Below are positions 15,300 through 18,333 of a DNA stretch of 18,333 nucleotides, piece by piece. A model generated the notes under the pieces. That model saw only the letters and a program-made list of their open reading frames with translations, was not told where the DNA came from and made no database searches. The first letter of the stretch is position 1; every line of letters starts with the position of its first letter. The position numbers and the translations under genes were made by a program. The DNA comes from Phyllobacteriaceae bacterium (GTDB lineage Bacteria > Pseudomonadota > Alphaproteobacteria > Rhizobiales > Rhizobiaceae): the NCBI GenBank assembly GCA_024645155.1, contig JAHEGF010000037.1, forward strand, positions 1 through 18,333. Reading direction: 5' to 3'.

Positions 15300-16016
15300 T
15301 CAGGCCACCGTCATCTTCTGCAGTTCGACCAGACGGCCGATACCTTTTTTCGCAAGGCCCAAAAGGGCGGAAAACTCTTCCTCGGTGAATGAACCTTCTT
15401 CCGCTGTGCCCTGCACCTCCACGATGCCACCCTTTCCGGTCATGACGAAATTGGCGTCGGTGCCGGCTGTCGAGTCTTCTGGATAATCGAGATCAAGCAC
15501 CGGGGTGCCGTTGTGAATACCGCATGAAATGGCAGCGACGTGGTCTTTCAGCACCTTGCCGGGTGTGATCATCTGGCGGCCTTCCATCCATTTGATGCAG
15601 TCGTGCAGCGCCACCCATCCGCCGGTCACCGACGCTGTCCTGGTGCCGCCATCGGCCTGTATGACGTCGCAATCAACGGTGATCTGGAACTCTCCAAGCG
15701 CTTCCAGATCGACGACCGCACGCAGGCTGCGGCCAATCAGGCGCTGGATCTCGAGTGTCCGGCCACCCTGCTTGCCCGACGATGCTTCGCGGCGCATGCG
15801 GTCTGTGGTCGAGCGTGGCAGCATTCCGTATTCGGCTGTAACCCAGCCGCGGCCCGAATTGCGTAGCCAGGGCGGCAGCCGTTCTTCCAGGCTGGCGGTA
15901 CAAAGGACGTGGGTGTCGCCGAAGCGAACGAGGCACGACCCTTCCGCATGCTTGGAAAAGCTGCGCTCGAAGCTGACAGCCCGCATTTCGTCGGCATCGC
16001 GTTTAGACGCTCGCAT
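15300..16016 (-). CDS. rph: Ribonuclease PH
   Basis: Phosphorolytic 3'-to-5' exoribonuclease that trims tRNA 3' ends. The 238 residues match the family length. Conserved blocks are SFERSFSKHAEGSCLV (15-30), GDTHVLCTAS (33-42), PRSTTDRMRRE (67-77), GRTLEIQRLIGRSLRA (85-100), CDVIQADGGTRTASVTGG (116-133; R126 is the phosphate-contact arginine) and LDLDYPEDSTAGTDANFV (174-191; D181 and D187). It is the first gene of the - strand operon. The start is ATG 16016 with GGAG 7 bases upstream. It diverges from hrcA across 141 bases; TATAAA-like sequence at 16037-16042 (- strand) may be its -10, but no clear -35 is seen. Confidence 0.95.
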   Translation of the reverse strand: MRASKRDADEMRAVSFERSFSKHAEGSCLVRFGDTHVLCTASLEERLPPWLRNSGRGWVTAEYGMLPRSTTDRMRREASSGKQGGRTLEIQRLIGRSLRAVVDLEALGEFQITVDCDVIQADGGTRTASVTGGWVALHDCIKWMEGRQMITPGKVLKDHVAAISCGIHNGTPVLDLDYPEDSTAGTDANFVMTGKGGIVEVQGTAEEGSFTEEEFSALLGLAKKGIGRLVELQKMTVA

Positions 16017-16105
16017 ATGGATACTCCGGTCCGGATTTTATATGTTTGGCGGGCTTGTAACGCCGTAAACCCGGCGACGCAAAGAGTTTTGCGCAAATTG
16101 TTACC

Positions 16106-16134
16106 GTTGAGTTTCCGGGCACGATCATTATATT
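16106..16134 (+). promoter_or_regulatory. Candidate hrcA promoter
   Basis: GTTGAG (16106-16111) and TTATAT (16128-16133; TATATT if shifted by one) are separated by 16 bases, resembling CTTGAC-17-CTATAT. Transcription would start near 16140, just before the RBS AGGAG (16143-16147). No CIRCE-type inverted repeat (TTAGCACTC and its complement) is seen here. Confidence 0.35.
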
Positions 16135-16142
16135 TCGCGATC

Positions 16143-16147
16143 AGGAG
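16143..16147 (+). promoter_or_regulatory. Ribosome binding site deciding the hrcA start
   Basis: AGGAG lies 10 bases before GTG 16158. It favours this GTG over longer in-frame starts that would run through the rph promoter into rph itself. Confidence 0.6.
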
Positions 16148-16157
16148 ATCATTTCGG

Positions 16158-17228
16158 GTGAACAAACCAATTCCAGATCAGTCGCTTTTGCCAATTGACA
16201 TGCGTTCGCGCGAGATATTCCGGTTGATTGTCGAGAGCTATCTAAAGGATGGCGAACCTGTCGGTTCGCGCAACCTGTCGCGCCTGTTGCCCAATACGCT
16301 TTCGGCGGCGACCGTGCGCAATGTGATGAGCGATCTCGAAAAGCTCGGGCTGATCTATGCGCCGCATATTTCGGCGGGCAGGCTGCCCACCCATGCCGGC
16401 CTGCGGTTTTTTGTCGATGCATTCATGGAAATCGGCGACCTTAGCGAAGATGAACGCCGCACGATTGAATCTCAGGTTGCCGGATTTGATGGCGGAATGA
16501 CGCTTGAACACATGCTAACCGACGCAATCGAGGCATTGTCCGGCTTGTCGCGTGGTGCCGGTCTTGTGCTGGCAGCAAAGAACGAAATGCCGCTGCGCCA
16601 CATCGAAATAATCCAGGTCGATCCGGGACGGGCGTTGGCGGTACTTGTTTCGAAAAGCGGTGACGTTGAAAACCGCGTTTTTGACTTGCCTGCCGGGGTG
16701 ACCGCATCGCAGTTGACGGAGGCAACGAACTTCCTCAACGCCCATATTCGCGGGCGGACACTTGCCGAGGCCCGCACCGAGATTGCCAAACTGACAAAAG
16801 AAACCAAGACCGCGCTCGACGCATTGTCGCAGGACCTGATCGAACGCGGCCTTGCCGTTTGGGCGGGTTCCAACAGCGGACTGCCGGTCAGGCTGATTGT
16901 ACGCGGCCGGGCAAACCTGTTTGAGAATGTCACCGCACAGGCCGATATCGAACGCCTGCGGCTGCTGTTCGAGGACCTGGAAAACAAGGAAGGGCTGCTG
17001 CAACTTCTCGATCTTACGGAATCGGGATCCGGTGTGCGCATATTCATAGGTTCGGAAAACAAGCTGTTCTCGCTGTCCGGTTCGTCGCTGGTGGTTGCGC
17101 CCTATCGTGACAATGACAAGCGGGTGATCGGAGCGTTGGGCGTTATCGGCCCTACCCGCCTCAACTATTCAAGAATCGTTCCGATGGTCGATTACACGGC
17201 ACAAATGATCTCGCGGATGATCCGTTAA
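16158..17228 (+). CDS. hrcA: Heat-inducible transcription repressor HrcA
   Basis: Repressor of class I heat-shock genes that binds CIRCE operators and is kept active by GroEL. The 356 residues begin with a winged-helix DNA-binding domain: RSREIFRLIVESYLKDGEPVGSRNLS (about 16-41), SAATVRNVMSDLEKLGLI (49-66) and HISAGRLPT (70-78). The GAF-like domain follows, and the end carries the family hallmark SGSGVRIFIGSENKLFSLSGSSLVVAPYR and GVIGPTRLNYSRIVPMVDYTAQM. The start is GTG 16158 with AGGAG at 16143-16147. Met at residue 15 is an alternative start but lacks a clear RBS. It is divergent from rph and 102 bases upstream of grpE. CIRCE sites would be expected near groESL elsewhere in the genome. Confidence 0.95.
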   Translation: MNKPIPDQSLLPIDMRSREIFRLIVESYLKDGEPVGSRNLSRLLPNTLSAATVRNVMSDLEKLGLIYAPHISAGRLPTHAGLRFFVDAFMEIGDLSEDERRTIESQVAGFDGGMTLEHMLTDAIEALSGLSRGAGLVLAAKNEMPLRHIEIIQVDPGRALAVLVSKSGDVENRVFDLPAGVTASQLTEATNFLNAHIRGRTLAEARTEIAKLTKETKTALDALSQDLIERGLAVWAGSNSGLPVRLIVRGRANLFENVTAQADIERLRLLFEDLENKEGLLQLLDLTESGSGVRIFIGSENKLFSLSGSSLVVAPYRDNDKRVIGALGVIGPTRLNYSRIVPMVDYTAQMISRMIR

Positions 17229-17261
17229 TCACGATCTTTTTGTCCTGTTGCGCTCCAGGCA

Positions 17262-17290
17262 CTTGATTTTCACAGGCATAGCATCGATAT
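17262..17290 (+). promoter_or_regulatory. Candidate grpE promoter
   Basis: CTTGAT (17262-17267), a 17-base spacer and CGATAT (17285-17290) match CTTGAC-17-CTATAT at five of six positions in each box. This is the best promoter match in the window. It sits between hrcA and grpE and gives a leader of about 35 bases. The CTTGA box is shared by housekeeping and heat-shock (RpoH) promoters in alphaproteobacteria, so the sigma factor cannot be decided. Confidence 0.5.
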
Positions 17291-17330
17291 CCGGCGCAAC
17301 CCGCAAACAGGTGACAGCAGGAAAACGGCA

Positions 17331-17981
17331 ATGAACGAAAAGCCCGAAAATAACAGCGCCGACAATACTGCCGACGGCAAAGACACAGGCGCGGATATGG
17401 AAACCCAGCAGGCTCCAGGCGAAGTGGAGGCCGATCCTTTCGAACAGCTTGCGGCAGAAAATGAAGAGATGAAGGACCGGTTCATCCGGCTTGCCGCCGA
17501 CATGGAGAACCTGCGTCGGCGTACCGCCCGCGACGTCAGGGATGCGCGGGCCTATGCGATCGCGAATTTTGCCCGCGATATGCTCGGGGTGTCAGACAAT
17601 CTCGGGCGGACACTGGACGCCATTCCCGAAGAAGCCCGGTCGGGAACCGACACCGGGTTCAAGGCGCTGATCGACGGTGTCGAACTGACGGCGCGCGAGA
17701 TGCTGACGGCGCTCGAGCGCCATGGTGTTCACCGGATCGAGCCGCACGGCGAGAAGTTCGATCCGAATTTCCATCAAGCGATGTTCGAAGTGCCCAATGC
17801 GGACGTGCCAAACAACTCGGTAATCGAGGTTGTTCAACCGGGATTTGTGATCGGTGAACGGGTATTGCGGCCGGCGATGGTCGGGGTGGCAAAAGGCGGG
17901 CCGAAAATGGCCCCTGCAAACGCCGATGCCGGCAAGGATGCGACGCAGGAAGCTGACGGACAACCGGAGGAAAACGCCTGA
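17331..17981 (+). CDS. grpE: Nucleotide exchange factor GrpE
   Basis: Co-chaperone that releases ADP from DnaK. The 216 residues have a disordered, acidic N-terminus (about 1-40), a long coiled-coil dimerisation helix (about 40-80, ending MENLRRRTARDVRDARAYA), then the beta-wing domain that contacts DnaK: GVHRIEPHGEKFDPNFHQAMFEV (from about 131) and VVQPGFVIGERVLRPAMVGVAKG. The C-terminal tail is acidic and Ala-rich. The RBS AGGAAA lies 6-8 bases before ATG 17331. It follows hrcA on the same strand with its own candidate promoter. It is convergent with the partial gene at 18003, 21 bases apart, with no obvious terminator hairpin. Confidence 0.95.
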   Translation: MNEKPENNSADNTADGKDTGADMETQQAPGEVEADPFEQLAAENEEMKDRFIRLAADMENLRRRTARDVRDARAYAIANFARDMLGVSDNLGRTLDAIPEEARSGTDTGFKALIDGVELTAREMLTALERHGVHRIEPHGEKFDPNFHQAMFEVPNADVPNNSVIEVVQPGFVIGERVLRPAMVGVAKGGPKMAPANADAGKDATQEADGQPEENA

Positions 17982-18002
17982 GCTCCGGCTTGGCTATTTT
18001 CG

Positions 18003-18333
18003 TTAGTAGAGATTGTACAAAACCGGAACCAGACCCGATTCCTGCAACATTTCTATGCCGTCGAACAATGGATAGACTGCGAGAAAAACGCAACCATCGC
18101 GTACAGTGGAAGCAAGCTGACGCGGCGAGAAAGTAACCTCGGTTCCGTCACGAAAGTTGCTGAAATCAGGCCAGAAGGCCGGTACGCGTGACCGGTACGC
18201 GTCGAATTTGGCGCCAAACGCCACGGCGAGCTTTTCTTCCTCGGCACGAACAAGCATCAGCGAAGCCGCAGCGCAGCCAAGAACTGCAAGAATCGTTATC
18301 ACCACCGACTCTGAAATTGCGCCGGCGCCCGAG
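18003..18333 (-). CDS. Probable isoprenylcysteine/phospholipid methyltransferase-like membrane protein, C-terminal part
   Basis: The frame is open to the right window edge, so only the last 110 residues or so are visible. A hydrophobic stretch (VVITILAVLGCAAASLMLV) is followed by RAEEEKLAVAFGAKFDAYRSRVPAFWP, which fits the C-terminal cofactor-binding signature of ICMT/PEMT-family membrane methyltransferases (EE...L...FG..Y..Y...V...P). A further 50 residues end in a hydrophobic YPLFDGIEMLQESG segment. The family call rests on this motif only; substrate is unknown. The GTG at 18305 is internal and is not a credible start, because the motif's membrane helices would be missing. It is convergent with grpE. 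Confidence 0.6.
   Translation of the reverse strand, partial: SGAGAISESVVITILAVLGCAAASLMLVRAEEEKLAVAFGAKFDAYRSRVPAFWPDFSNFRDGTEVTFSPRQLASTVRDGCVFLAVYPLFDGIEMLQESGLVPVLYNLY

Noticed and set aside
15909..16157. Upstream extension of hrcA to an ATG at 15909
   Set aside because: It would overlap the rph start and the rph/hrcA promoter region. HrcA homology begins after GTG 16158, which has a good RBS.
16017..16157. CIRCE operator in front of hrcA
   Set aside because: The 9-9-9 inverted repeat TTAGCACTC...GAGTGCTAA is not present, even loosely.
17245..17307. Long-range stem between CCTGTTGCGC and GCGCAAC...ACAGG ahead of grpE
   Set aside because: The arms are interrupted and about 40 bases apart, and they span the candidate promoter; too weak to call a thermosensor or terminator.

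Overview
The window looks like a chromosomal segment of an alphaproteobacterium, most likely order Hyphomicrobiales (Rhizobiales). The evidence is the moderately high G+C, the gene order hrcA-grpE divergent from rph-rdgB-hemW-rsmI-yraN, the rhizobial-type protein sequences, and promoter candidates resembling the alphaproteobacterial housekeeping form (CTTGAC, 17 bp, CTATAT). There is no tRNA, rRNA, CRISPR array, insertion sequence or phage gene. The DNA is densely coding; the longest gap is 275 bases, between gyrB and a P450 gene.

Region 1 (1-3863, + strand) is an assimilatory sulfate-reduction operon. It holds the C-terminal part of a sulfite/nitrite reductase (cysI), an APS-type reductase (cysH), a DUF934 protein, a thioredoxin-reductase-like ferredoxin-NADP reductase and an adrenodoxin-type [2Fe-2S] ferredoxin. 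Spacing is tight or overlapping, and the set reads as a complete chain NADPH -> FNR -> ferredoxin -> sulfite reductase.

Region 2 (4022-7524, + strand) has two membrane/signalling genes: an EptA/MCR-family phosphoethanolamine transferase, and a class III nucleotide cyclase fused to a TolB-like domain and TPR repeats.

Region 3 (7574-11682) has gyrB on the - strand and a class E-type cytochrome P450 on the + strand, diverging from a 275-bp region. That region carries an 11-bp perfect inverted repeat whose two arms each supply a CTATAT -10-like element, one per direction.

Region 4 (11691-16016, - strand) is the housekeeping operon rph, VOC protein, rdgB, hemW, rsmI, yraN. Three junctions have 4-base ATGA or GTGA start/stop overlaps. 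The most unusual observation in the window is here: rdgB is interrupted by a single in-frame amber codon (14523-14525), with the rest of the gene intact on both sides.

Region 5 (16158-17981, + strand) is the heat-shock pair hrcA-grpE. The right edge (18003 to the end, - strand) is the C-terminus of a probable isoprenylcysteine-methyltransferase-like membrane protein cut by the window.

I did not find a convincing new multi-gene system. The points most worth checking are the rdgB nonsense codon, the dedicated electron-transfer chain of the sulfite reductase, the symmetric gyrB/P450 intergenic region, and the VOC gene embedded in the rph-rdgB operon.
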